Assembly (NCBI GenBank): GCA_002412885.1
Contig: DHVX01000085.1
Span: 62,001-126,000 of the forward strand
Source of the DNA: Bacteroidales bacterium UBA5197
GTDB taxonomy: Bacteria > Bacteroidota > Bacteroidia > Bacteroidales > Lentimicrobiaceae
DNA length: 64,000 bases
Direction: 5' to 3'
A model generated the notes under the pieces. The model saw only the letters and a program-made list of their open reading frames with translations, had not been told where the DNA came from and did no database searches. The translations under genes and the position numbers were made by a program. Within the stretch, counting starts at the first letter, position 1. The number at the start of each line of letters is the position of its first letter. This document shows, one piece after another, positions 7,979 through 17,311 of this stretch.

Positions 7979-10900
7979 ATGAAGAGAATTGTCATTGTTT
8001 TATTTATCATTATCTCCTTTGTGATGGGGACTGCCGCTCAGGAACGGGCCATTACAGGAACGGTTACCGGCAGCGATGACGGACTCACCTTACCCGGTGT
8101 CAGTATTCAGATAAAGGGTACAACATTGGGCACTGTCACCGATGTAAACGGCATTTATGTATTGCCGGTTTCCGGGCAGGGCACTGTGCTTATTTTCAGC
8201 TTTGTTGGTTACTCCAGCCTCGAAGTTGCTGTTGGAAATCAGCAGGTAATTGATGTTGAATTATCGCCCGAAGCCCGCCGACTTGAAGAAGTTGTAGTGA
8301 CTGCACTCGGCGTTAAGCGCGAAAAAAGGGAGATTGGTTACTCATCAGAAAAAATCAACACCGATGAAGTGCTCAGGGCGGGTACACCGAATATTATCGG
8401 GTCACTTTCTGGGCGGAGTGCCGGCGTGCAGGTTTCGCAGGGCGATGGCGTTGATGGCGGATCAACGCGAATTACTATCCGTGGAAACAACAACCTGGCA
8501 AGAACCAATCAGCCTTTGATTGTGGTTGACAATGTTCCGATGGAAAATGTGTCAGGGCTCGACAACATTGGCCGTGGCGTGGACTGGGGCAACGGAATTG
8601 CCGACATCAACCCATATGATATTGAAGATTACACGGTGCTGAAAGGCGGTGCGGCATCGGCACTTTACGGTGAACGCGGAGCCAACGGTGTCATCCTTAT
8701 CACAACCAAACGCGGCAAAAAGCAAAGCGGGCTGGGCGTTACTTATAACTACAGCATGAAAATGAGTAACCCCTATCGTTACCGAGAAGTGCAGAATAAA
8801 TATGGTCATGGAGGTCCGGTTTCACTTACCGAACCAGCCTTTCCGGTGGATGAAGAAGGCACATTGCTGTATCCCGGAATTTACGGAAATGATCAGATTA
8901 TCCTTGATCAGAATGGCACAACATCTACCACAGCACAGCAGTTTGGATACTATGGTTCAGCGGTCTCGTGGGGGCCTGAAATGAACGGGCAGCTCATTAA
9001 ATGGTGGGATGGCGAAATGCGAAATTACTCGCCACAACCCGACAACCTGAAAGCCCCGTTCAAGGACGGGATTACACAAACGCACAATGTTTCGGTACAG
9101 GGTGGAAACGACAAAGGCACATTGAGGCTTTCGTTTACCAATCAGGATCATTCACCTATTATAAACAATAGCAACTACAACCGCACCACCATTAATTTCG
9201 GAACCAACATCAAAATTTCAGAAAAACTGAAAGCCGATGCTACCCTCACCTATGTGAAATACAAAAGGAAAAACAGTCCGATGATCGGTGAGGACGGCAA
9301 CTCATTCAGCAAAGGATTTCTGTATTCATGGCCGCGAAGTTATCAGGGTATTGATATGGAAACGTATCAACTGCCTGATGGTTCGAGAAATATGCTGGAT
9401 GGATATCCGTTTCTTTATGTGGATCGATACCTGTGGTGGAATTATTACAACAACAACACCTGGCAGGACCGGGACAAATACACCGGGTCAATAGCTTTGA
9501 TTTATGATATTGCGCCCTGGCTGAATGCCACTGGAAGGATCGGACGCGATTATGGAGTAGAGCAATTCACATCGAAAAACAAACCTGTAGATTTTATAGG
9601 ACAGTTAAACGGTGGATACAGCAACAGCCTCGAAAAGAGCACCAGCGACAATATGGAGGCGCTCATTACTGCACACAGGAAAAATATATTCAAATCGGGG
9701 ATAAATATCAGGTTTACCGTTGGTTCCAGCCGCCAGGATTACAATGCTTACGGCATATCCGGATCATCAGGCACATGGTACTATCCGAATATGTACACCT
9801 TCTTCAACTTTACCGATTACATTTTCGAAACCGATGAAGAAGGAAATACCACCGTTGTGAATCCCGGAAGCGGAAACTCAGGATCGCAGCTTATCCCTTC
9901 AGAATCAATATTGAGGATGCGGACCAATTCAGTATTCTCATTCCTTAACCTTTCCTATAAAGACTATGTTTTTCTTGAAGTTACCGGAAGAAACGACTGG
10001 TCCTCCACCCTACCCAAAAACAGCAACTCCTACTTTTACCCATCCGCATCGGTGAGCTTTATAGCCAGTGAAGCATTCAAAATACAGGACAAGTTGCCCT
10101 GGCTGAATTTCTTAAAAATCAGGGGTGGAATAGCTCAAACCGCAAACAGCCCATCGCCTTACGAAAAGAATTTTTATTACAACAGCAGCTTATTCGGAGG
10201 TCAGCAGGCATCATTCTTACCGGATGTGATTCCACCTTTTGAGCTCAGACCTCAGTTTGTAACCGGCTATGAAGCCGGTGTGAATCTAGGATTATTCGAA
10301 AACCGCATCGATTTTGATTTCACATGGTATTACAAACATTCTTTTGATCAGATTCTCAGACTGCCTGTTCCGGTGAGTTCGGGAGCTTACAATATTACCA
10401 TAAACCGCGGCGAACTGTCGAACAAGGGATTTGAGTTTATCATCAACACAGTGCCCCTTCAAACCCGCAATACCATTGTAAAAGCCGGGCTTAACTTTTC
10501 GCGCAACCGCAATTACATCATCAGCCTTGGTGGATATTCTGATTCATACCACCTTGCCGACATCTGGGGGCTGAACGGTCCGGCTATGGATCTTTACGAA
10601 GGTGACGAATATGGCACCATCACCGGTTATGATTATGTGTATGATGTCAATGGAAACCGCATTCTGAACGACGAAGGCACCCACTACAAAATTACCGATA
10701 CCCGCGTGCCCATTGGAAATGCTTCGCCACATTTTATTGCAGGTTTTACTACTGAGCTGATTTACAAAAACTTCCGGTTGGCAACGCTGATCGACACAAA
10801 ATGGGGCGGCGATATCTACAGTGGTTCGTATGTGATAGGCTTACAAACCGGACAGAGCCCTGAAACCCTGCTCGAGCGCGATGGCGGCGGACTCCCCTAT

Positions 10901-11305
10901 ACCGACCCTGATGGAATCACAAGAAATGTAGGTGTGATACTCGAGGGCGTTTACGAAGATGGAACACCCAACAATAAAGTTGTACACTATTATTATAAGT
11001 ATCTGCCGAACGCCGGCGGATGGGGCAAGTTCTTATCCACGCCGGGAATTCTTGAAAACACCTGGGTAAAAATGCGCGAAATTTCACTCAGTTACAGTCT
11101 GCCTCAGTCTGCGCTTAAAAAAGTCAAAGTTTTTCAGAGTCTCACACTTTCTGTGGTAGGTCGCGATCTGTTTTACATTTATACTACGCTGCCTGACAAG
11201 ATCAATCCTGAAGGAATAATGGGATCGGGAAATGCACAGGGCTTTGAATGGGCATCATTCCCGGGCATACGCTCATTTACTTTCGGGGCAAGTGCAACCT
11301 TCTGA
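7979..11305 (+). CDS. SusC/RagA-family TonB-dependent outer membrane transporter
   Basis: The 1,108-residue protein has a signal peptide (1-20), then a carboxypeptidase-regulatory-like domain (about 22-100, ITGTVTGSDDG to FVGYSSLEV). The characteristic EEVVVTALGVKREKR stretch (about 104-118) leads into the TonB plug (about 120-245, containing LYGERGANGVILITTKRG) and a 22-strand-type barrel ending in the usual terminal phenylalanine (GASATF). It would import oligomers across the outer membrane, powered by TonB. The SusD-like partner starts 53 bases downstream, and a PNGase F-like gene follows. That context suggests glycopeptide- or N-glycan-derived substrates; this substrate assignment is inference. 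Confidence 0.95.
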   Translation: MKRIVIVLFIIISFVMGTAAQERAITGTVTGSDDGLTLPGVSIQIKGTTLGTVTDVNGIYVLPVSGQGTVLIFSFVGYSSLEVAVGNQQVIDVELSPEARRLEEVVVTALGVKREKREIGYSSEKINTDEVLRAGTPNIIGSLSGRSAGVQVSQGDGVDGGSTRITIRGNNNLARTNQPLIVVDNVPMENVSGLDNIGRGVDWGNGIADINPYDIEDYTVLKGGAASALYGERGANGVILITTKRGKKQSGLGVTYNYSMKMSNPYRYREVQNKYGHGGPVSLTEPAFPVDEEGTLLYPGIYGNDQIILDQNGTTSTTAQQFGYYGSAVSWGPEMNGQLIKWWDGEMRNYSPQPDNLKAPFKDGITQTHNVSVQGGNDKGTLRLSFTNQDHSPIINNSNYNRTTINFGTNIKISEKLKADATLTYVKYKRKNSPMIGEDGNSFSKGFLYSWPRSYQGIDMETYQLPDGSRNMLDGYPFLYVDRYLWWNYYNNNTWQDRDKYTGSIALIYDIAPWLNATGRIGRDYGVEQFTSKNKPVDFIGQLNGGYSNSLEKSTSDNMEALITAHRKNIFKSGINIRFTVGSSRQDYNAYGISGSSGTWYYPNMYTFFNFTDYIFETDEEGNTTVVNPGSGNSGSQLIPSESILRMRTNSVFSFLNLSYKDYVFLEVTGRNDWSSTLPKNSNSYFYPSASVSFIASEAFKIQDKLPWLNFLKIRGGIAQTANSPSPYEKNFYYNSSLFGGQQASFLPDVIPPFELRPQFVTGYEAGVNLGLFENRIDFDFTWYYKHSFDQILRLPVPVSSGAYNITINRGELSNKGFEFIINTVPLQTRNTIVKAGLNFSRNRNYIISLGGYSDSYHLADIWGLNGPAMDLYEGDEYGTITGYDYVYDVNGNRILNDEGTHYKITDTRVPIGNASPHFIAGFTTELIYKNFRLATLIDTKWGGDIYSGSYVIGLQTGQSPETLLERDGGGLPYTDPDGITRNVGVILEGVYEDGTPNNKVVHYYYKYLPNAGGWGKFLSTPGILENTWVKMREISLSYSLPQSALKKVKVFQSLTLSVVGRDLFYIYTTLPDKINPEGIMGSGNAQGFEWASFPGIRSFTFGASATF

Positions 11306-11358
11306 TTTCAAAGACCTGAAAACACAAAGCAGTAAAAATATCTGAAAAATCAAACAAC

Positions 11359-12975
11359 ATGAAGTTAAAACATATACTCCTTCTTTTCGCGATAAGCCTG
11401 GTAATGTTGTCGTGCCGCAAGGACTTTGAGGAAATTGACACCAATCCGCAGGGCTTCACCACGGCCAGCGACGGATCACTTTTCAATGGTGTGATTCAAT
11501 CGCTGATGCTGACCTGGGACGAGCAGTTCTACATCAACAATGAAATCCTTAACGCGCAAACCCAGCAGGCAGCCCTCACCACCGCAGCCTGGGGAAATTA
11601 CACCCTTGGCACCGAGAGCATCTGGTCCGATTATTACAAAACCCTTGCAGTGATCAGAGAGCTTGAAACAAGGTTCAGCAAATATCCTGACAATGGAACA
11701 ATCGCCAACATGAAAGCCATGTTAATGATTGCAAAGGCTTACAAAACCTTCAGAATGACTGATTTCTTCGGCGACATGCCATATTCACAGGCAGGGTATG
11801 GATATCAGGATCTCACCAGACTTTATCCGGTCTACGACAGTCAGCGCGAAATATATCTTTCGTTGCTCGACGATCTTGCCTGGGCTGCGGAGAACATCAA
11901 CGATACCTCAGCAAAGGTAGAACCACTCACCAGCTTTGCCTCCTTCGACAAACTGTTCAACGGAAATCTGACGATGTGGCGAAAATTTGCCAACTCACTC
12001 AGCTTGCGCCATGCAATGCGGATGTATGAAAAAGAACCGGCGATTGCTTCAGAAATCATTGGCAACATCATAGAGAACAACCTTCCGGTGCTTTACGGAT
12101 ACGACTTTATAACTCCTGTTCTTGAAAGTGCCTGTATATGGCCGGGTACAAATGGCTTTTCAAATGAAAGTGTAAGCTGGTCATTCCGCGAACACAACGG
12201 ATTGAGAATGGGATCAACCATGTGGCATCAACTTTCAAATGGCGATGACCCGGATGGTGCCGATATTTTTGATCCGAGGGCTTACATCTTTTTTGAAGGT
12301 GATCAGAACGATAAATGGCAAGCGTTTCCGCAGGTGCCGGAACCCGGGAATCCTTCATCACAGGGCATTCCTTATGGAAGCCACCGCGATGATCTGGGCA
12401 ACTATCACATCAAAAACAATGTCAATTATTCGCCGTTTAACTTTTTCATTATAGCCGACGAAAACAACATGCCCATCATACTTATGACCGGAGCGGAAGT
12501 GCATTTTATCAAGGCAGAGGCTTATTTCAGGGGTATTGGTGTGGCTGAGGATAAAACTTATGCCGACATTGAATACATGAACGGGATCAATGCATCGGCT
12601 GAATGGTGGAAAAACCTTTCGGACAGGCTCAGACTGCCACTTTCAGGTGTGAAATTTACCGATAAAATAACCATCCCATCACACCTGAATGCGGCCACAA
12701 TTCTGATGCGCTTCGGATCATGGAACGCAACCACCGACGAGGAAAAACTCAGGTTCATTTATACCCAGCGGTGGATTGACGCTTTCAGGCAACCCTGGGA
12801 AGCTTACGCTGAAGCACGGAGAACCGGAATGACACCCCGCGAAGGAGATGCAATCAATCACTTCAGACTACCTTATCCACCATCGGAAGGCCAATACAAT
12901 GTTGCAAATATGAACGACGCAAAGCTAAAACAGGGTGGCGATCAACCCAATGTCAAAATCTGGTGGATTCCCTGA
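11359..12975 (+). CDS. SusD/RagB-like substrate-binding lipoprotein
   Basis: The 538-residue protein starts with a lipoprotein signal whose lipobox is LVMLSC (Cys19), followed by the typical KDFEEIDTNP region. The helical TPR-like core of the SusD-like family runs to the C-terminus; the form with ALTTAAWGNY and DFFGDMPYSQA resembles the RagB/SusD-like group 2 proteins. It should sit on the cell surface as the lid of the SusC channel encoded immediately upstream and capture the ligand. The two genes are 53 bases apart and co-directional, so they are almost certainly co-transcribed. Confidence 0.93.
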   Translation: MKLKHILLLFAISLVMLSCRKDFEEIDTNPQGFTTASDGSLFNGVIQSLMLTWDEQFYINNEILNAQTQQAALTTAAWGNYTLGTESIWSDYYKTLAVIRELETRFSKYPDNGTIANMKAMLMIAKAYKTFRMTDFFGDMPYSQAGYGYQDLTRLYPVYDSQREIYLSLLDDLAWAAENINDTSAKVEPLTSFASFDKLFNGNLTMWRKFANSLSLRHAMRMYEKEPAIASEIIGNIIENNLPVLYGYDFITPVLESACIWPGTNGFSNESVSWSFREHNGLRMGSTMWHQLSNGDDPDGADIFDPRAYIFFEGDQNDKWQAFPQVPEPGNPSSQGIPYGSHRDDLGNYHIKNNVNYSPFNFFIIADENNMPIILMTGAEVHFIKAEAYFRGIGVAEDKTYADIEYMNGINASAEWWKNLSDRLRLPLSGVKFTDKITIPSHLNAATILMRFGSWNATTDEEKLRFIYTQRWIDAFRQPWEAYAEARRTGMTPREGDAINHFRLPYPPSEGQYNVANMNDAKLKQGGDQPNVKIWWIP

Positions 12976-13061
12976 AACGGGCATCCGGCAATTAAAATCA
13001 CAAAGTGAAACAACAACCATTTGTCAGAAACAACACATTATACAAACCAAAACCCGCAATC

Positions 13062-15572
13062 ATGAAAAACAATTACGCAAGAATGACACTGCTGATTATA
13101 GCGTTGCTATTTTCGGTCGTTGCACAGATTAATGCGCAGACCAATCAATACCTGCACTACGACTGTGGAAACTTCGATCATGTGATCCTTGAAAACGGAT
13201 CGCAATATGTAGCCAACAAACCCGGAATGACTATAGCCGGCTGGTTTTACGATGATTACCTTGGTTACGGTCAGGGGCTGATGGGTTTCAGAGGGTCACA
13301 GGGATTTTACCTGATACAGCTTGACAATGGCAGGATTGAATGCCGGTTTCAGAATTCAGCAGGCACACTCTTCGAATATGTTGCACCTGCAAATACCTTG
13401 ATTCCTCAGGTGTGGCAGCACATTGCATGGGTTTACAACGGATCAGCAGTTACGCTTTATGTAAATGGAATACTGAAAGGAAGCAAGGCTGCAAACGGAA
13501 CATTTACAGCAACCAACATTCCTTTTGCCATTGGCCGGAGCATTGCCGGTGGTGGGCTTAATTTTTACTGGTGCGGCCGTACCGATGAAGTTTCCGTGTG
13601 GTCAAAAGCCCTTTCGCAAGCCGAGATTCAGGACATGATTGCCAATGAACTTGCTGGTACCGAAAGCGGACTTGAAATGTATTACAAATTTAATCAGGGC
13701 GTACCGGGAGGCAACAACTCATCCATCACCAAGCTGGTTTCAAATGTATATTCACCTGAAAGAGATGCCGATCTGCTGAACTTTGCCATGGATGGCGAAA
13801 CTTCAAACTTTAACGGAACCCTCGACCCTACCTATCAGGCTATATCCTTCACGCCCATTCCAAACAAACTAAACAACGAACCGCCATTTGCCATTGAAGC
13901 ATCATCAACCGCGGGACTTCCGGTATTTTTCAATATCCTTTCGGGACCTGCCACTATAAATGGAAATATTATCACCCTTACTGGTGCACCCGGGCTTGTG
14001 GAAGTTGAAGCTACCCAGCCCGGAAGCGGTCAGTACAATGCTGCCGAACCGGTTATCCAACGGTTTTATGTGCTTGATCCACAAACGCATGTGCCTGATA
14101 TTGATGCCCGCAATCCATTGCCGGGAAATGTATTTGTACCGAATTTATCAGCCATTCAACTGGCAGCAATCTCGACCATTGAATTTCCTGAGCTTTTCAA
14201 TGTTGCATGGGTAAGGTTCCGTGTAAACGGCCAAACCATAGATGCACAGAATTTCTGGAACGGGCATTTTACCGCATGGTGGACGCCGCCGGGATACGGT
14301 AATTACACCATTGAAGTACTGTCGGCCAACAATTACGGGGCAGTAGGAACCCAAAATGTAAGCATAAGCGTATTGCCTGCCGCCACAAATGTTTCGGTGG
14401 AAGCATACAAGGATATCTGGCTTAGCCCGACCGTCAGTTCACAAATCATGGAAGCTGAACTGCCTTCATTCCTTGGTGCATATGATCAAATTATCGGTAC
14501 ACTGAATGTGCATTGTCCTCCGGGTGGTTGCGGACCATGGGACAGGGTTGCTTACTTTGAAGCCAAAGACAAAGAAGGGAATTGGGTTGAGATCATCCGC
14601 TACATCACACCTTATGGCGTTGCCTGTTCACACAGTATCGACCTGACAGATTACATGTCTATACTTCAGGGGAAAACAGAATTCAGGGCCACCTGCCCCA
14701 CCCTCGACAATGGATTCATGTATGACCTCACACTTGATTACCGTGCAGGCAATCCAACGCATTTGTACAGCAGGGTTAAAGAAGTATGGCGCGAAATATT
14801 CCCTTTCGGGGATTATGCCAATCTGCAACCTGTACCGGATTTCCAGTATGAATTTCCTGAGAATACAATAGCCTCAAAACTTAAACTGGTTTCAACCGGA
14901 CATGGCTGGGGCACCCTGAACACCAGCAATGCAGCCGAGTTTTACAATGCAACCCACGATCTTTATGTGAATGGTGTGAAGAAATTCTCACAGGTAAACT
15001 GGAACACCTGCAATCCAAACCCTGATGCCTGTCAGCCACAAAACGGAACCTGGTATCACAACCGTGCCGGCTGGTGTCCGGGCGCAATTGCACCATGGTT
15101 TAACTTCAATCTGAATGAATATATTGCCGCCGGAGACATTGATCTTGGCTATACATTCTTTGAAGGCTATGTGGATTATTGCCACCCGAACCATCCCAAC
15201 TGTGTAACCGGAGTTACCTGTTCAAATTGCGATGATGGTTTCAATCCGGTGTTGGATGTAGCCTGTAATCTGGTTTCGTTTTCAAACAGTCCGTTTATAA
15301 TTGTTGAAAACAAAGAAATACCTGTAGTTGAAAATCTGCTGAATGTTTTCCCGAATCCATCGGATGGTTTGTTCGAAGTATCGATGAGCACTCCATTGAA
15401 TCTGAGAAATGCAGAAATCATAATTTATGACAATATGAGCCGTCCGGTTCAGCAGATTGGCTGGAACGGTCAGGCAACCACCATCGATCTTTCGGGCAAA
15501 TCAAAGGGACTGTATTACCTGAAGGTGATAGCGCCGGGTTGGACAGAAATGAGGAAAGTGGTTGTAAAGTAG
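13062..15572 (+). CDS. Secreted LamG plus PNGase F-like peptide:N-glycanase with T9SS signal
   Basis: I start the gene at ATG 13062, which directly begins a signal peptide ending in INAQ; a GTG at 13005 would add 19 uncharged residues before it. The 836-residue product has an LamG/concanavalin-like domain (about 30-220), an Ig-like stretch, a PNGase F-like region (about 445-730) and a T9SS sorting domain (about 755-836, VFPNPSDG, KGLYYLKV). The PNGase F match is strong: PWDRVAYFEAKDKEG with D494, KTEFRA with E540, AAEF with E626, and NRAGWCPG. By family knowledge D60, E118 and E206 are the key residues of PNGase F, and all three have counterparts here. The enzyme would release N-glycans from glycoproteins outside the cell, feeding the SusC/SusD pair upstream. 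Confidence 0.85.
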   Translation: MKNNYARMTLLIIALLFSVVAQINAQTNQYLHYDCGNFDHVILENGSQYVANKPGMTIAGWFYDDYLGYGQGLMGFRGSQGFYLIQLDNGRIECRFQNSAGTLFEYVAPANTLIPQVWQHIAWVYNGSAVTLYVNGILKGSKAANGTFTATNIPFAIGRSIAGGGLNFYWCGRTDEVSVWSKALSQAEIQDMIANELAGTESGLEMYYKFNQGVPGGNNSSITKLVSNVYSPERDADLLNFAMDGETSNFNGTLDPTYQAISFTPIPNKLNNEPPFAIEASSTAGLPVFFNILSGPATINGNIITLTGAPGLVEVEATQPGSGQYNAAEPVIQRFYVLDPQTHVPDIDARNPLPGNVFVPNLSAIQLAAISTIEFPELFNVAWVRFRVNGQTIDAQNFWNGHFTAWWTPPGYGNYTIEVLSANNYGAVGTQNVSISVLPAATNVSVEAYKDIWLSPTVSSQIMEAELPSFLGAYDQIIGTLNVHCPPGGCGPWDRVAYFEAKDKEGNWVEIIRYITPYGVACSHSIDLTDYMSILQGKTEFRATCPTLDNGFMYDLTLDYRAGNPTHLYSRVKEVWREIFPFGDYANLQPVPDFQYEFPENTIASKLKLVSTGHGWGTLNTSNAAEFYNATHDLYVNGVKKFSQVNWNTCNPNPDACQPQNGTWYHNRAGWCPGAIAPWFNFNLNEYIAAGDIDLGYTFFEGYVDYCHPNHPNCVTGVTCSNCDDGFNPVLDVACNLVSFSNSPFIIVENKEIPVVENLLNVFPNPSDGLFEVSMSTPLNLRNAEIIIYDNMSRPVQQIGWNGQATTIDLSGKSKGLYYLKVIAPGWTEMRKVVVK

Positions 15573-15630
15573 TCTGTCAGTAAAACTGAAAATTAATTGG
15601 CCTGATTTTACGGCTGATGATTTATAACTT

Positions 15631-15669
15631 AAACAGCGTGGCAAATCGGAATGGTTTGCTACGCTGTTT
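15631..15669 (+). terminator. Terminator of the SusC-SusD-PNGase operon
   Basis: Fifteen-base arms (AAACAGCGTGGCAAA / TTTGCTACGCTGTTT, one mismatch) with a nine-base loop, 58 bases after the PNGase stop, followed by AATTTTGTT. The next gene-free stretch to 15913 otherwise holds only a GC-rich segment near 15690 and the promoter-like element at 15764. Confidence 0.8.
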
Positions 15670-15763
15670 AATTTTGTTCGCGCCTATCCCGCCAGCATAC
15701 GTCTCGCTCTCACGCGGCTCCTGATGAGTGAATTAGCCGTCGACTTATTTTTCAATACGATTT

Positions 15764-15789
15764 TTGCACGGAGAAAATTCGTACATTTA
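15764..15789 (+). promoter_or_regulatory. Promoter-like repeat element (TTG-N15-TACATTTA), copy 1
   Basis: TTG at 15764 and TACATTTA at 15782 flank a 15-base spacer. The context TTTTGCACGGAG then AAATTCGTACATTTAT is closely matched at 17193-17223 and partly at 19783-19808, each time ahead of an AT-rich single gene. Here it precedes the membrane protein gene by 125 bases. Confidence 0.35.
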
Positions 15790-15913
15790 TAAAAAATTCT
15801 GGCAACCGGAATGAGTCTGAAATGTCCGGCAACGTATAGCTTCGGTCGGTAAATGAAAGTAATTTGAAGAAGCATAATTTTCGTGAACTTTCAAACATAA
15901 AACCAAATGTGTC

Positions 15914-16849
15914 ATGAATTACTTATACGAGGTGCCAGGTTGGAATGGGTGGGTAATTTTACTCATCGTTACTTTTACTCTTATTGCTTTTAACGAATTT
16001 GGAAGAACAACAAAGTGGGGGGGGATTCTGCTTTTTATTATCGTACCGATTATACTTACAATTTTTGTTTGGCCAAAAACTGCAGCTCCGGGAAATGAAT
16101 ATGGAACTGGGACATGGTTTAATTGGGTTAAGACTTATTCGGCGTTAGCAGGGGTTATAGGCTTTATGGCTATCAGGTATATTCCTTACCTGGCTAAACG
16201 GAAATGGGCTCTTGTTTTTCCGGCAGCAATTCTTGCTATTAATATTCTGGAGGCATGTATCAGAGATTTTCAGGTATACAGTTACGGATTATGGAATGGT
16301 GGATATGTTGATAACCTATGGACAATATCCGGGCCATGGAATATTATGAATGGTATTGCTGGAATTCTCAACATACTAACAATTTGCGGATGGTTAGGAA
16401 TAATAATCTCAAAAAGCAATTCTAAAGACATGATATGGCCTGATATGATTTGGGCATGGATTATAGCTTACGATTTATGGAACTTTGCTTATACCTACAA
16501 TTGCATATCCGATCACTCTTTTTACTGTGGTGTAGCATTGCTTCTTTCATGCACAATTCCTGCATTTTTTATTGTTAAAGGGGCATGGCTTCAACATAGG
16601 GCATCGACTCTTGCGCTGTGGATTATGTTTGTAATGACTGTCCCTCAGTTTGCCGACAAAATTGCCCCCGTACCGACAACTCACAATCCTAAAGCATTCT
16701 TTATTGTAAGTTTAATCGCACTGTTAGCAAACTTTGCACTTTTTGTTTATCAGATGATCAGAATTAAAAAGAACAAATTGAATCCTTTCAAGGATGAAAT
16801 ATATACAGAAACAAAGACCTATCAAAGCGTACTTGCTGAAAATGTTTAG
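15914..16849 (+). CDS. Multi-pass membrane protein, DUF5692-like
   Basis: The 311-residue protein is almost entirely hydrophobic, with about eight or nine predicted helices and repeated tryptophan-rich turns (GGYVDNLWTISGPWNIMNGI, WIIAYDLWNFAYTY). The pattern and length resemble the DUF5692 membrane family, whose function is unknown to me. The C-terminal 25 residues are charged and cytosolic in character. There is no operon partner: the gene is a single unit behind a promoter-like repeat, in an AT-rich stretch. Gene reality is well supported by length and helix periodicity; the family name is a motif-level guess. Confidence 0.75.
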   Translation: MNYLYEVPGWNGWVILLIVTFTLIAFNEFGRTTKWGGILLFIIVPIILTIFVWPKTAAPGNEYGTGTWFNWVKTYSALAGVIGFMAIRYIPYLAKRKWALVFPAAILAINILEACIRDFQVYSYGLWNGGYVDNLWTISGPWNIMNGIAGILNILTICGWLGIIISKSNSKDMIWPDMIWAWIIAYDLWNFAYTYNCISDHSFYCGVALLLSCTIPAFFIVKGAWLQHRASTLALWIMFVMTVPQFADKIAPVPTTHNPKAFFIVSLIALLANFALFVYQMIRIKKNKLNPFKDEIYTETKTYQSVLAENV

Positions 16850-16989
16850 TATGCATTTTAATTGGATAGGTTTGACTAAATATTGGTAAAATTCTCTTCT
16901 GGTTCGAAAACTTATCAGTAAGGAGAATATTGCTACCATGCAACATCCGCATGCTGTCAATGTCCGGACGTCATGACTTGCTGCCTATG

Positions 16990-17027
16990 CAGCCCGTATC
17001 TTACTTTTTGATGCGGGCTGAAATTTT
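16990..17027 (+). repeat. Hairpin repeat, copy 1 (CAGCCCG...CGGGCTG plus AAATTTT)
   Basis: Arms CAGCCCGTAT and ATGCGGGCTG pair with one G-T wobble. The right arm and tail, 18 bases at 17010-17027, recur exactly at 19728-19745. It follows the DUF5692-like gene and may serve as its terminator. Confidence 0.5.
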
Positions 17028-17195
17028 AGCAAAATCAACTATGAAATTTCAGAAGCCGGATATATATCCATATCCCGGACAATTGATAACAATGGCTCTA
17101 ATGCCGGGGCTTTATGTTTTGTCATTATTTTCTGACCCATGCTGTGTGCGTCTCCTGGCGCGTGCAACAGCATCGCATGATTTTTTAGTTTGATT

Positions 17196-17222
17196 TTGGC
17201 ACAAAGGAAATTCGTACATTTA
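17196..17222 (+). promoter_or_regulatory. Promoter-like repeat element, copy 2
   Basis: TTG at 17196 and TACATTTA at 17215 with a 16-base spacer. The stretch AAATTCGTACATTTAT is identical to that at 15775-15790. It lies 90 bases before the SH3-like gene. Confidence 0.35.
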
Positions 17223-17311
17223 TCAAAATTTCTGAAGCTATAATAATTACAACTTTAAACGCCTGTTAGCTATTTGTTAAAACTGTTAGTCACCAAATTA
17301 AAATCAAATTG

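Larger units (their letters stand above)
16850..17311. other. Gene-free 462-base stretch with hairpin and promoter-like repeats
   Basis: It contains the hairpin repeat at 16990-17027 and the promoter-like repeat at 17196-17222. The segment around 17143-17175 is GC-rich (GCGTCTCCTGGCGCGTG) and loosely recalls segments near 15700 and 20265. No convincing ORF was found. Confidence 0.5.

Noticed and set aside
17190..17215. Sigma-54 promoter (TGGCAC box at 17197)
   Set aside because: The matching TTGC box at the correct distance is missing; the same segment is explained better by the repeat shared with 15764.
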